Shown here in pieces: positions 1 through 12,219 of a DNA stretch of 64,000 nucleotides. Made by a program: the position numbers and the translations under genes. A model generated the notes under the pieces. It was given only the letters and a program-made list of their open reading frames with translations, did not search any database and was not told where the DNA came from. The stretch spans positions 2,502,501 through 2,566,500 of the forward strand of contig NC_060028.1 in NCBI RefSeq assembly GCF_021134715.1. Direction: 5' to 3'. The stretch is from Daphnia pulex. Lineage: Eukaryota; Arthropoda; Branchiopoda; Diplostraca; Daphniidae. Each line of letters opens with the position of its first letter. The first letter of the stretch is position 1.

Positions 1-1146
1 GCACACATCTATAAACGGTGGAGACTGAAGCCGGGGCTGGTCAGGCTAGGGAGAGGGGGGCCCAGCTGGTCTTCTCTTTCTTTCTGCCCGTACTACAGCA
101 GTAGTTTGTTGCCGTTGCTTCCCCTTTAGTCTTGCGCCCTAAATCTGTTTCTATTTTCCTTGACAAGCTTTTACTGCCCTGTTCCTTCTCTCTCTGTACT
201 ATCTAAATGTGGTCACTGAGTCCATGATCTTTTATTTTAAAAAATATATCCACTTGACAAAAAATGCAGTTTTCGTCATCTTTGTCGAGCATGAATGATA
301 AGTTTTCTTTGATCACACCTATGCATAAAATAAAATTTAATTTCGTAAATATGTTAAATCAATCGTTAATATATCATAGTGCATACCTGTATAATGACTT
401 TAAAAAATGGAGACACTCGAATTTAGAATCAGGAATAAAATATAAAATCTAAAAATAATCGAAATAAAAAATACGTAATAAGATATTTAAAAGGTAGCCC
501 TCGATTTTTTTTCAGGAAAAAGTACAAAATTTCTCTTAAATCTGGAGTTATGACCATTAATAAGAATTCATTTCGGACTAATTTTAGAGCAGCTCTTTCG
601 TTCAAATTTACCAAGTCAGGAAATTATTCTGCTTCAAGTTTTAAGACCAAGATCAACATTGTAAAAATGTAAAATTAGAATTCCAACTAACTTTCAACTA
701 ACTAAAAAAACATAATTGTCCTATGTTAAATCAATTTTTAATAATACCCGTAATGACAACGAATGAAAAAGAATTCATTTCGGACTTATCTAGGGGACAT
801 TATTTCAACGCCATGACAATACATTTGGTTTCATACGCAATCCAACCCCAATAAATTGTATGTTCATGGAACTGAAAAATGTTGATTAGCGACGTACCTA
901 GGCCGTCATCTTCTAATAAAATCTTTTTCAGCCTTTTTATGGCTGTCCTAGAAAACAACAATTCTTTTCCAACTTACATCGTTAAAATGTAAAAAAATTC
1001 CGAAAAATAAATAATTTTTTAAATTTCGCCCACACAAAATTGAAAGTGGTGTGTACATTATGCAGTATATGTGCAAATATTTAATATGATTATATTGAAT
1101 TGGATCCACCTCATGGGGGACGTGGATCACTAAAGTGACATGGATT
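1..1146. other. No gene recognised
   Basis: AT-rich DNA with only short open frames that match no family I know. The first 120 bases are more G/C- and pyrimidine-rich than what follows. I see no RNA gene, repeat pair or conserved exon here. Confidence 0.5.
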
Positions 1147-1627
1147 TTAAAATACGGTTATATTTGAAAGTTGCCATTTTCCTCTTGTCGTGTTATGACA
1201 GAGTAAATTATGAGAATTTAAATAATAAATTAAAAGAATGAACATGTCCCAGAATTGTTCCTGTTGCAGTATGTTGAGAATCTCTACGGCGGCTACGTTT
1301 TTGGAAATTTTTATTGTATTTCTCTCACCTGGTTAAAAGGCCATTTTTCAACAATTTTTTTAATCAAATCATTTCAAACCTTCCTTAAATAATGTATTAA
1401 GTATGATGGCAAGTCATAGAAAACCTCAAAGATGGGCCAGAACCTTCAGTTCCCAATAAAGCTCCGATAAAAGGGAGAACACGACGTAAAAGAATAACAC
1501 TGGTCAAACAGGAACCTTTGAGATTGTGTTTCTGGGAAACATTTTTCCGTTTTTCACACCACTTGCAAAATACACGTACTTTTACACTCATGATCTTCAG
1601 CCATGTAGTTTTCACGGCGTTTGCCAA
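1147..1627 (-). pseudogene. dsRBD fragment (family copy E)
   Basis: Two stretches on the minus strand read as the halves of a double-stranded-RNA-binding domain, split by an intron at the same place as in the better copy at 37.5-37.9 kb. The exon near 1627-1395 ends with GTEGSGPSLRFSMTC, the equivalent of GTSGSGPSQNFIMTC in the other copy. The exon 1328-1147 starts with GERNTIKISKNVAAVEIL, which matches the basic KKxAKNxAA helix that contacts RNA in dsRBDs. The N-terminal helix of the domain is not recognisable and a stop follows MTCHHT, so I read this as a decayed fragment. An open frame just upstream (1872-1681, minus) could be another exon but is not recognised. The dsRBD assignment is by eye; a profile search would settle it. 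Confidence 0.55.
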
Positions 1628-1879
1628 ATATTATGCCAACATCAACTTTCATAATCCGATTCTAAAATACAAAATTAAATTTATGATTTTAATGTAAAAT
1701 AAAAATGTAAAAGGGAAATTACCAGTTTAAACCGAATGTCATTGTTTATAAACATGTTTTTGTAAGTCAAAAGTATCTCCAACGAAGGGTCAGGTAATTT
1801 GGGAATGGGTACCTGGTACCACTGTCTTTGTGGCCTCATTATTTGCTCTGCGTTCGTGTGGATTATCAACATTTGTTTT

Positions 1880-4800
1880 TATTTTTCATCGATAATATCA
1901 TTGATTCTTATCTCCATTCTGGATGCCTGCAATGCTTATTTCTGACATAGTTTGCCCAATTAATTCTAAATTAAACGATGAAATTCCATTATTATTGCGT
2001 TTGTCTCAGTTGCTAACTGGTAACGGACACCAGCATCCCTAGAAGCTGGAATCGCAATCATGATTTCGTTTTCGTTATTAGAATTTTTCATGGATTTAAG
2101 AACCCAGATGCTATAAACAATTGTCTTTATTATTTCACTTTGTAAATGATTGTATTTGAAAGCGGTAGGTAATGTTGTTTAAAAATAACTTCATCCCTTA
2201 TTCCATGCCCTGATTTGTGACGCTCCTGCTAGTTCGTCACCAGTGTTGAGGGACGGAATGCCTATAAATGCTGCCATAAGTGCGTAACAGAAGCATTTTT
2301 TTCATTCCGGTTGTAGGTAACCGGGATTTTTCTCGAATTGAATGCAGTCTGTAAGAACATCAGTTTTTGGTTTTTTAGTTTAAAAAAATGTTTTTTAACT
2401 GACGTCAAACAGCTGTCTTTTTTTAATGCATAACACATTTTAAACACATTTAAAAACATTGTTTAAAAAAAATTTAAAATTTTATTTTTAAATACTTTTT
2501 TTATCAGCAAACAATTTGAAATATTTTCTTAGTTGAATGTTTCAGAAATATAAACAAAATTAAACGATTTGGCCATCTGGCCTAATGCTGTTTTTTTATT
2601 TGTCCAAATTATCTGGCTGAATCATCCGAAACTTCCTGATTCTTGAGTACCTCAACTAAAAAGTATAAAAATGTGATTTTTAGAGGGCTAAAAATGAATT
2701 TTGTTAACAACATACCACTTGATTACATGCATCTGGTCTGTTTCGAAGTAGAACAAAATACTAAAACGTTGTTTTCTTGAAACCTCGACCGCACTTGATT
2801 GAGTCTTTTAAGTGAAACTAACTTTTCAAAATTTTTTCATATGAAGTCAACTTTAAACACCAAATTCATTTATTGTACGTGTTTCCTGTGCCTCTAAGAA
2901 ACTGTACCCAATAATGTACAATCATGATCTATTACTGTATGTTGCAATTCAATTGCTGGTTAATGAAAAAGTTTGCAATACTTTGGGTTTTACGCCGATT
3001 CTTTGCTCAAGAAGTTCGTTTCCCAGAGCCCTTATTCAATAAATGGCAATTAACCATTTCTTAACAAATTACACTCACAAACTCCAGCTTTTAGCTGGTG
3101 ATGAGGAAATATGATGTCTAGATAAAATAAGTCTAGATAAATTGGTTGAAGTCAGCAGTTAATCCTGCGCGTTTCGGAAATAAAACATCATAGAACGAAA
3201 ACCTGCGTTGAATGGAGGTAAAACAAAACCTTTCATTATCCTTTAAATCAAATTTTTGTATAAAAAACTACCGATTGGTCTCTTTCGGTGACTTTTAATC
3301 GAATTTAAAATTTTCCAAGTTTCTGTACCTAGTCTCGATTTTCGTTGAAAGCTTACTACCGATAATTGGTAACCTTTTTAACAGTGATGATGATGCCGAA
3401 ATATAATATATAATAATACATTTACTTCATCAAATGTTATAACTTTTTGAAACAGATACTTCTTTTTACTCAGATCTGCCACTTTACTGAAATTAACAGA
3501 AATGTAACCGAGCTTAAATATCCATTTCTTTCACTATTTATCAACGATGTTGGGAAAAGGTATGATGTAAACATGGATTTTAAAAAATGTATTCACCAAT
3601 GTAGTTCCACTTTATCTATAATACATCGTGTATATATTGTTTAAATACATTGTATTTGGTTTTTTATTGATGGAAAATTCCTCCTCATTTATTATCGGAA
3701 ATCATATCGTCGATATGTTGGTACTATATCGGATATTGTTTAAAATATAAATGAATAATGAAAATTCTCATCGTTCATGTATATTGCTACATGTCAAAGC
3801 TATATATTCTGACGACACACATTGGGTTCCAAGCGTTTGGAATATCTGAATAAAAAGTTGGGTCTTATTTTTAACCGATTGATCAAATGCACCAGCAGAA
3901 AACATTGAATACATTTGAAAAATGCAAATGTCATTTGTTACCGCTATCTTTTGGATGAAACGATTGAAAACGATTGAAAAACTTTTGCTAACAGAAGCAT
4001 ATGCAAACGAAGAAAAAATTTAAAACCAATCTAAATTTGCAAAGATAAAATCGAAAATTTTTCTCCCTATTTTTTCTTCTTTGTTAATTATTTCAATTTG
4101 AATCCTAGATCTCCAGTTTTAATTCAATATATAGTTATCAGTCATAGCTTTTTATTAATATAACGCCATTGCGTCTTATAAAAAATAATAATAAAAAATA
4201 AACAGTAAACGTTTTACGCATAATATAAGCCATAATTTTTTGGGTTCAATATTTTGAGGTCGAAAATTTTTCGGGGGAATAATGATAGAAACCCTTGCGC
4301 TTGAAGTAGATATTGTGGACGCCATTGAACATTTCTTTTCATATGTGCAACGGTTTTGGTTTGAACACATAGAACCTGATCAATTTTGCACACAAAATGA
4401 TCATAGACTAACCAACAATCAGTCAATCACATAGAATTATATAACCGAAAATTGAATCAAAGAATGCATGGACGTCGCTTGAATTGATTCTGGATTTTTT
4501 CCGGTAAGTAAATATATTTGTAGCGTTTTCAATCTAAATTAATAAACAAATTATAATCTCTGTACTTTATTTCTACATTAAAATAGAAAATCTACAAAAA
4601 ATTGAGGAAGCTTAACCGGTGAACTTTATTCATACAACCCTTGGAGATGTGAGTGGTGTCCGATCAGGATGATTTAAGGCAACGACAAGCACGCATCTTC
4701 TATGATATGGTAAAAAGATATCAAATGACTTCATTTCTATAGGTTTAGTTCAAAAGAATTTGATTCAGTCTTAAAAAATGACAAAATCAAGATATATGGG
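1880..4800. other. AT-rich intergenic DNA, nothing recognised
   Basis: About 2.9 kb with no convincing coding frame, RNA gene or transposon end. Short frames near 2262-2459, 3447-3644 and 4176-4426 have low-complexity or unfamiliar translations and no supporting splice context. Confidence 0.5.
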
Positions 4801-4802
4801 CT

Positions 4803-7800
4803 TTGGAATTGAAAATAAATAGTTTAAAACCGGGCACTAATTTTATGGTTCTCTTTTTCAGGACCAATCAACTACAAATACAACTCAATGCCATTTTTCA
4901 ACGAGAAAGAGAAAAAGCTTTGGCACCTACAGTGATCCCAGGGGTCCAAGAACTTCAACAACAACAACGAACAATTATTTCAGAAGAACTCCACGACTTT
5001 CGCGAAAGGCAGGATATCGGAAATCTACCCGTTGATGAAGCTGTTCCGGAAGAACAAAATCCAATTCAAGAGCTTCCAAATCAAAAAGATATAGTGTTGC
5101 CGCAACTAATAGATCCAGTTTCTAGTACAGCGCTCACCCCCCGCAGCCTTATAGAAAACAGGTCGGTTTTCCTCAGATTTCATACCACCCCGTATTCATA
5201 TACCGATCGGGTTGGTTTAGAGTTGTGGCTTTTTATTCTACATAGCAATTTTTTATTATTTCTTTTAAAGTAAAGAAAAAGGAAATAGCAAAAAAAAACA
5301 TAGCTGAGGAAGGAGAAGAAGAATAAGAATAAGAAGAAGAACCGCATGCCTCAAACTGCAATTTCTGAATGCCTGCGAATATTTGCAGAGGTAATGAATG
5401 TCTAAATTAGATTTTAAGTGTTTCTTATTATCAAACTTGACTGTACCTACAGAATAACGACGTCTCCATTACAAAAGTGACCTATCCGACAAAGACTGCG
5501 CTGAGATAGCCGCGTTGGAGAACTGCTTTCCTCATGGGGTTCACATCCTCTGTCAGTTTCACGCATTGAAGGCCGTAGACGTCTACATAAAGAAACCAAA
5601 GGACGGCGAACGCGTAGACAAAGAAAAAATCCATGAAATTATTAAACAGTTTCGTGCGGCTATGTATGCTGAAACGCACGCTTATTTTGAAACAGCAAAA
5701 GCGTACCTGTTGAAACATGGTAAATCCATAGTTAAAGATAATCTCTAGAATGTATTAAAAATGTGTACATAGTTCATAGGTTACGGACCAGGAAGTATTG
5801 CAGCATACTTCGAAAATAACTGTTTCAACATAGCCGACAAATGGAGTAACCTTGGACGTCAAAATCTTCCAACGCTTGGTAACAATACCACCAATCGTCT
5901 TGAACGGTAAAACACGCTATTAAATTCTCATTTACATCACCGATAACTAAATACCAGAATTAAATTTTAACATTCCACCACACTATCAAGGATGTCCTCC
6001 AGAAAACCAAGCGATTTTCAGAAGTTCTCCGCAATTTAATAGACGTCGTTTTGATACGCCTTTCTGACCGACGGTTGAAACTGTGCATACGAGAGGTAAA
6101 ATTCTCCAAGAAGGAAAAGCATCCGTTGCTCAAAAAGTTTGCCGACACCATCTCGCCTTTTGCTTGGGGCCATCTCGAAGCAGATCTGAAAATAATGAAA
6201 GCGAATTACAACTTCGTACTTAATGAGGTTAATAAATTGTTTGTTATTTTTTTTAATGGATCTAATTTATAAATTCTGCTTAGGAATGATCAACGTACCA
6301 CATCGTTTCACGCTACACTACCTACAAATTTAAACAAGATCTGACTGGCAGCACATGCAAATTTTTCTTGGATTTTCTACTGCCTTGTCGCCATATTATC
6401 TACTTCCACATAAAAGTAAACATCGAAGTTCCAGTGGGATAATTTTATAATCACTGGTTAAATGAATGTCTGGAGGTAAAGCAAAATTAAAATGATTATC
6501 GATAACTAAACTTTTTTTTTTAATATTTTGTTACAAGAATGATGCGGTTTTCGCAAGCGTTTCATCGCCATCTGGAGTTCAGCGTCCGAAAAAGACCCAG
6601 CTGCGTGCAACGGGGAAAAGCCAATATATCATGGCCACTAACGTTTTCCGTAGTATGGCCGACACGATGAGTGGACTAGCAGCCTCCGACTTTGAAGTCC
6701 AATTGCACTTCTTCATTAACATTCACAAATTAATGAAAGAGGGGAAACCCCTTCGAGTAATGGAAGAAGAGAAGCAGGAGATCGAGAAACCTTCGAACAA
6801 CTTACTGGATGATTCTCCGACTGTTGCGGAACGTATTGAAACATCTACAGCAAGGACTAAGGCAAATATTTAAAACAATTGAACAAACAAATGATATTCT
6901 AACAAAAATACCTTTATAGGTTTTTTCTCAACCATGGGCATCACTCCGTCTCCCCGTTGCCCCTGTTAAAAGAGTCCGGCCAAAACAAGACAAAGGATAT
7001 TTTACTGCTTACAAAAAGAAGTCGAAGACAACACGTGACGACGTTTCAGTGGTGGATCAAGAGAGAATCGACGAAGAAAGAATTTTCCAACAAGAAGAGG
7101 CCAGAGCGTTAGATATGTATATCATCAATCTGAAAGCTACGCCGACCCAGCGTCATCACTAAGCTGCTAATATGAGGTACTGTTATTGAAGAACTATTTA
7201 TCTGGTGCTGAATAAAATTTAATTGTTTTCACATTTGGAAAAAAAGTGCGTGTCATCAGCTGCATCCAAAGCCTTAATATACCTGATTGGTCTACCTTAA
7301 AAACGGCTCTTTCTGATCATGAGTATGCAAAGATGACACCGACGATACATTCAAAGAAAGACACCTGCCTGGTAGCTTCAGCTGTGCAGCCTCGGATAGC
7401 CCTGCCGTAATTATACGAAATTTTAGGATATAAAATTGTCGTTGCTTACATACGACATTGATACGCTAATCGCACTTTTACAGATACCAGTTCCAGCATT
7501 TGATAGCCCAAGGCCTGATGAAGCTGATCTGTCTATTATAGCGGTTCTCGATGATCAAGAAAATGCCAAGTCAGCAACGACGATGGATTCTAAAGAAGAC
7601 ATCTTCCCAGCTCCAGCTGTGCCTCGGATAGCCCTGTCGTAATAATACATAATTTCGGGATATATTATTTCTTATACTTACATACGTTCATCGAACTTTT
7701 CTAGATACCAGTGCCTTCTTTTCGTTTCAAGGATCGTACAAATCACGCTGCTCGGCCGATGCTGTTTCTGGATAAAGTGGATGACCTCACAAAGACCAAT

Positions 7801-7950
7801 CAACTGACGTCTAGTTATGTCAATTTACTGAGGAGTCACCTTGCAGAATGCATGGCAGCAAACAAATTGACGTTATTTCCATCTTCGATCATCCACAAGA
7901 CGAGGTCTCGTGAGATAGCTGAAAAAAATGAGGTCTACTGTGTTTGACGC
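4803..7950 (+). pseudogene. MULE-type (SWIM) transposase, decayed, multi-exon
   Basis: A chain of exons on the plus strand reads as a Mutator-like transposase of the SWIM-containing type common in arthropods. The exon about 5462-5745 contains FPHGVHILCQFHALKAV, the typical segment with Cys and His near the catalytic core, preceded by an SDKD motif. The next exon (about 5780-5910) ends with an NTTNRLER motif typical of these proteins. The exon about 5970-6225 continues in frame. The exon about 6285-6425 carries a SWIM-like pattern, CKFFLDFLLPCRHI. Further exons up to 7947 give a Glu-rich, Pro-containing tail. The N-terminal exon (about 4860-5170) is Gln/Glu-rich. Damage: in-frame stops at the start of the SWIM exon and in the 5.3 kb region, and a partial tandem duplication at 7375-7712. 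I did not find terminal inverted repeats. Confident on the superfamily, not on exact exon borders. Confidence 0.65.
7375..7712 (+). repeat. Partial tandem duplication inside the MULE 3' region
   Basis: Bases about 7375-7490 and 7609-7712 are similar, spaced about 234 bp. Both contain an exon end reading as Pro-Arg-Ile-Ala-Leu followed by a stop, an AT-rich intron, and a new exon starting with IPVP. This duplicated an exon border inside the transposase gene, so only one unit can be ancestral. Confidence 0.6.
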
Positions 7951-8037
7951 AGTTTTGTTTAACCACAATTTCTCGACTTAAACGTTAGCATTTTCCAACT
8001 CAAATTTGGCATGACCTGCGAGTAAACTTGTTCAAAA

Positions 8038-8612
8038 ATGGACGATCGAGAATCAAAAAATGACAAATACGATGAATATGAAGGGTGGGAAGAGTGGTTA
8101 TATAATTTTAACAATTATGTGCATGGCGAAGCTGAAAGCAGCGATGCGGATGAAGGAGAAAACGATGAAAATGACGATGAAAATAACGAAGATACATGCG
8201 ATTTTATTTGTATTCACATTTTTATAATATTTATATACATACATTGTTAATAATTTTGCAAAAAGGGAAAGAAAAGAAATTGAAAAAAATAGAGAAAGAG
8301 GCTGCAGCAGCGATAAGTAGCAGAGCAAGAAGCAGAGCAAGCGGCAAAACAGGTAGAAGAGGAAGAAGAAGAAAACAAAAAAATTAGTAGCTGGGCTGAG
8401 CCATAATAAAAAAAGAACATTGCGCTTCCAAGTGAAGAAAGTAATGTTCAAAAAACAGAAAAAAGACGATGTCGACGATCTTTTCGAGGATTTGTTTCTC
8501 CATTGCAACTCGGGTAAGTTCGTCATAATTTTCTCGACATTTAAAAACTACGTGTCTTTTCTTTTTCTCAGATGAAGAGAAATCAAAACCCCTCAAGCCT
8601 CAAGAGACTTGA
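8038..8612 (+). pseudogene. Acidic/dsRBD-family copy F, middle part
   Basis: Three plus-strand pieces resemble the middle exons of the zinc-finger/acidic/dsRBD family. Exon 8038 to about 8190 begins MDDRESKND, continues with a Trp/Tyr-containing stretch and ends in a run of Asp/Glu/Asn, similar in style to the acidic exon 3 of copies A-C. The exon about 8266-8513 ends with DDVDDLFEDLFLHCNSG, aligned with DEVIDSLADELLLHCNSG of copy C, and includes VAGLSHNKKRTLRFQ against VAGPSNYQKRKMREQ. A final exon, 8572-8612, gives DEEKSKPLKPQET and a stop, matching the short DDEK exon of copy A. The middle exon is broken by stops in its first part. No zinc-finger or dsRBD exon is visible, and the copy sits directly downstream of the MULE. 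Confidence 0.55.
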
Positions 8613-8965
8613 TAAATTTATTTGTGTAAAATGCTAATGTGTTCTTCACTTCCTTGGTATTAAAATAATTTTAAAAAATTATGGTTAAATTATCAACCAG
8701 CGATAATTTATTTCTGCTACTCTTTTAAATTATAAGTTCAAAAACGGTTTTGGCACTTGTAAGTGTAAGTCTTGTAAGTAAGTCTCAGTAAATAAAAATG
8801 AAAACAAAAGATGATAGCTACAAAGATTTTGCTCAGCGTTGTCACTCGGTTACTTATGTCCATAATATTCCATATAATATACATTGCAAACCAATTGAAA
8901 TAAACACGGGAAATTAAAAATTTAGAACACAACATTTTTACATCATAATAAAAAAATTCTTATAT

Positions 8966-9051
8966 GTGTTGCCATATCAAAAAATATTTACCCTTTCTCT
9001 TTCTCCCTCTTCCGTCCAAGGGAAGAAAGAGATTTTGGGATATGGCAACAC
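8966..9051. repeat. 86 bp element with perfect 13 bp inverted ends
   Basis: The left end 8966-8978 (GTGTTGCCATATC) is the exact reverse complement of 9039-9051. The interior is pyrimidine-rich on the left half and purine-rich on the right, so the whole segment could fold. It has the size and form of a very short MITE or of a hairpin left by one. Confidence 0.6.
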
Positions 9052-9250
9052 TGGTGATGGGGAAGAAAGGGGAAGAAAACGGAAAACTTATAATTCGTGT
9101 TTTCATTTTTAATTTCATTACTATAAATGAAACTTAAAAAATGTGATCTTATGACCACAGATAGAGCTAATGCAGCTCTTTTTTTAAGAAATTTCCCACC
9201 CTATAAAATTACGTAGTTACTGAATAACAGGCCTCCAAAGTAATCCCATT

Positions 9251-9464
9251 CCCTACTGGGCCTCTCGGCCGTACGGATACTTACGCAACGCGATAAAAAC
9301 CACCTATCGCGTTGTTGAAAAATTCCCAAAAAAAATCACATGATACCCCGTCTTAATATTAACCTTTAAAAATTTTTTTATTGAATTCCACCGAGAATTC
9401 TATTTTTGGAAGCGTTTTGAAAAACGCGTTTTCCCTACTGATCCTCTCAGCCGTACGGATACTT
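9251..9464. repeat. 32 bp direct repeat flanking AT-rich DNA
   Basis: Bases 9251-9282 and 9433-9464 agree at 29 of 32 positions and share the core GCCGTACGGATACTT. They lie 182 bp apart. The interval holds a second inverted pair, with CAACGCGAT followed by ATCGCGTTG. Nothing coding is seen. Confidence 0.6.
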
Positions 9465-9994
9465 TCGGTACCCACTGTATATGTTAACTAACTGAGCGTA
9501 TTGTATAATTTATGTTACGATGTAATACAACCATTTAGACATTTAAAAAAAAAATTTAATTATTAGATCTTTGTAAGTCACGATCAATCGTTTACCCGAC
9601 GACTGTGTTTTGGTATGGTTGGGCAAGAAAATGATTCTCATGTCGAAATAACGGACAAAAAACGAAAACTTATGAAAGAGATCTTAATCCTGGGAGGGTG
9701 CGCAAGTTTTATTTATTTAAAAAAATTTCTTTTGCCAAAAGTTTCGATTGTTTTCAGGAGAGATCCTTTATAACTTTTTCTGGGTAATAGCATCTTTTTT
9801 ATTGATTTGGCCTGAGCTTAGTCCGGTATTTCGTTCGTAGGCGGCCGCATCGTGAGTGGCAAATACACCAAAGGCTGGATCTGGACGCAATAAGTCCGCA
9901 CGAGTTAAAGTTTGGTTACGAGGAAATATGTACTAAGTAGAACGTAATCAAGGCGACCCTTTTCCAAGATTCTGATTGGCTCTCACCATACAGT

Positions 9995-10051
9995 GTTGCC
10001 AAAAAGATGTAAATCAACGCGTAAAAAAATATATTTTTTCACTTTGGCAAC
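9995..10051. repeat. Short inverted repeat with GTTGCCA ends
   Basis: GTTGCCAAA at 9995-10003 is the exact reverse complement of TTTGGCAAC at 10043-10051. The ends share GTTGCCA with the 86 bp element at 8966-9051, so the two may be related miniature elements. Confidence 0.45.
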
Positions 10052-10142
10052 GTTGCCTATACAGCGCAGGCTCCGCTCTTTAGCCGCTTGGATCTCCAGC
10101 ACTCTTCTCGCGGGCTCAAGTCACGCTGGAGGTATCCTCGCT

Positions 10143-10163
10143 GCATCCGCTACGCAGCGGATC
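10143..10163. repeat. Short perfect hairpin at the truncated end of copy B
   Basis: ATCCGCT, a 4-base loop, then AGCGGAT. It lies where homology to the other family copies stops, so it may mark the junction. Confidence 0.45.
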
Positions 10164-10356
10164 TTTTATTGAATTATACATCAAGAATACAGCTTCTGGA
10201 TCGCGTATTTCATCATTCAGCACGTTTTCATGCAGTTGGCTAAACTGCTCAATTCTGTTAAAAAAATAAAAACAGATACCGGAAAGCAAGAGTAGGAAAT
10301 TTAACCACAATTCACAACAATTCACAAGCGTTGAAGTGTCCACATTATTTAAGGAT

Positions 10357-11060
10357 TCACCAGCTCGAGCTTTTTACCAAATTACAAGAAGCATCACTAA
10401 TGCAGCATTGCGCTGTGAAATCTGCACAAAGCTCAGCAAAGAGTTCAAAAGGGTTACGATTGGTGCTAGATGCAGCTCGTTGTTGACCAAATTGAGAATT
10501 CTTACCCGAGTTGCAATGAAGCAGTAATTCATCGGCAAGATTATCAATGACTTCATCCTTTGCCTTTTTTGCCCTACCCTTTTTTTGCTGCTCTTGCATC
10601 TTTCTTTTTTGATAACTGCTAGGACCAGCAACTGCTCCTCTCTCTTGTTCTTCCGCTTCTTCTTCTTTTTTTCATTTTCTCTTTCTTCTTCTTTGGGTGT
10701 ATTATTGTACGATTTTATCAGCTTGAAAATAGGTTTTTCAAAGTTGAAATCTGCACAAAGCTCAGCAAAGAGTTCAAAGGGGCTACGATTGGTGCTAGAT
10801 ACAGCTCGTTGTTGACCAAATTGAGAATTCTTACCCGAGTTGCAATGAAGCAGTAATTCGTCGGCAAGATTATCAATGACTTCATCCTTTGCCTTTTTTG
10901 CCCCACCCTTGTTTTGCTGATCTCGCATCTTTCTTTTTTGATAATTGCTAGGACCAGCAACTGCTCCTCTCTCTTGTTCTTCCGCTTCTTCTTCTTTTTC
11001 TTCATTTTCTCCTTCTTCTTTTTCTTCATTTTCTTCTTCTTCTTCTTCTTCACTTTCTCT
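10357..11060 (-). repeat. Internal tandem repeat of exon 4 / exon 5 unit in copy B
   Basis: The segment encoding VAGPSNYQKRKM-like sequence, LADELLLHCNSG, the exon 4 splice donor and SPFELFAELCADF occurs twice in tandem (about 300 bp per unit, with junctions around 10740 and 10930). The upper unit runs from FELFAELCADFNFEKPIF directly into another Glu/Lys-rich linker. Copy C shows the same unit at 12775-13155. Confidence 0.6.
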
Positions 11061-12136
11061 CCATTTCCTTCCTCAGCTACCTCTGTCTCCTCTTTCTCTG
11101 AATCTTCTATCCACTATAGACAAAATTTGTAAATATGTAAATGTAAATATGTAATATCTATAAATGTAAATACGTTTAAATATAAAATGTTCATTCACCT
11201 TAATCTCCTTCATCATCGGCATCCAGATTATCATTCCAATATTGGAAATAATGTTCAGCAAAATCTTTAGATGAATCTTCTCCAGAAGATGTAGATGAAT
11301 CATTGCCCCTTTTCTAAAAAAAAAAAAAAAAAGAAAAACAAGACTAAAATTTAACAAAATTTAACAAAATTTTAACTGTAGCCTACTAGTCTCGCAATCG
11401 ACGCAGAATTGGACCGCGGGGTCATTCAATAGTGTGCAACTGAAATTTTAAAAGGTAAGTGTTAAAATAAAATTGTTAAACGAAGAAGAAATAAATTGTT
11501 ACCTTGAACAGATCCACTTGTCTTCCATTTCTTTCTTCTCTTCCATTTTGTAAAGTGAACTCGAACTGGTTGTTTCACGGTTAAATCTAAATGTGAGAAG
11601 TTGGATTTTTTTTTAACGGAAGTTGCGCAATAATTGATGGAAATCATGCCATGTTGCCCGATTTATAAATTGTTTCACCTGTCAGAACTAGAGCCAGAGA
11701 GCGCCGGCAGAAGAGCTGAACGGCTGAAAATACTCACAATCACAAGTAGGTAATAGTTTGTTTTTTTGTAGTCTCTGGACAGATTTGTGTTCCACGATCA
11801 CACCACGTTTTACATTTTAATAATAATTATAGTGTTCTAAGGACAACTATTAACATACCTTTTTTTTAAATAAAAAATATCTACGTTCGATCATATCTAC
11901 TTTTATTGAACAAGAATACAGCTTCTGGATCGCGTATTTTGTCATTCAGCACGTCTTCATGCAGTTGGCTAAACTGCTCAATCCTGTTATAAAAATAAAA
12001 ACAGATACCGGAAAGCAAGAGTAGGGAATTTAACCACCATTCAAAACAATTCACAAGCGTTGAAGTGTCCACATTATTTAAGCATTCACCAGCTCGAGCT
12101 TTTTAACAAATTACAAGAAGCATCATTAATGCATTA

Positions 12137-12194
12137 GGCCCACGAAGAGACTTGTGCCTTAAACCAGCGCCTCGGACCGCTCGGCCACGCTACC
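12137..12194 (-). pseudogene. tRNA-Leu(AAG) pseudogene, 3' truncated
   Basis: Read on the minus strand, the sequence starts GGTAGCGTGGCCGAGCGGTC, the acceptor and D-arm of animal tRNA-Leu with its A box. It continues through an anticodon loop TTAAGGC (anticodon AAG) and a variable-arm segment. One base breaks the anticodon stem. The sequence ends before the T arm and B box, so it cannot be a working tRNA gene. Confidence 0.7.
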
Positions 12195-12219
12195 ACTTGT
12201 GGATGGTAGTTACCTATTT

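Larger units (their letters stand above)
10116..11880 (-). pseudogene. Zinc-finger/acidic/dsRBD family copy B, decayed
   Basis: Minus-strand copy of the repeated gene family. Exon 1 (11503-11546) begins MEEKKEMEDKW and joins exon 2 (11387-11439) to form a C4 RanBP2-type zinc finger (WICSSC then FCVDCET). Exon 3 (11199-11313) is 8 bases shorter than in copies A and C (115 against 123), which shifts the frame to an early stop. Exon 4 (about 11110 down to 10850) encodes the Glu/Lys-rich linker, and it is followed by one further tandem duplicate ending near 10360. The 3' end carries the RIEQFSQLHE exon but stops at RDPEAVF, exactly where the dsRBD begins in copy A, so the RNA-binding domain is missing. 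About 200 bases upstream of exon 1 are also shared with copies A and C, so this was duplicated as genomic DNA with its introns. Confidence 0.65.

Noticed and set aside
5156..5273. Extension of the MULE first exon into FLLFLLK
   Set aside because: A GT donor follows the ENR codons and the continuation is AT-rich intron-like sequence.
10914..11154. Phe/Ser-rich plus-strand frames in copy B
   Set aside because: Antisense of the Glu/Lys codon run in exon 4; low complexity.
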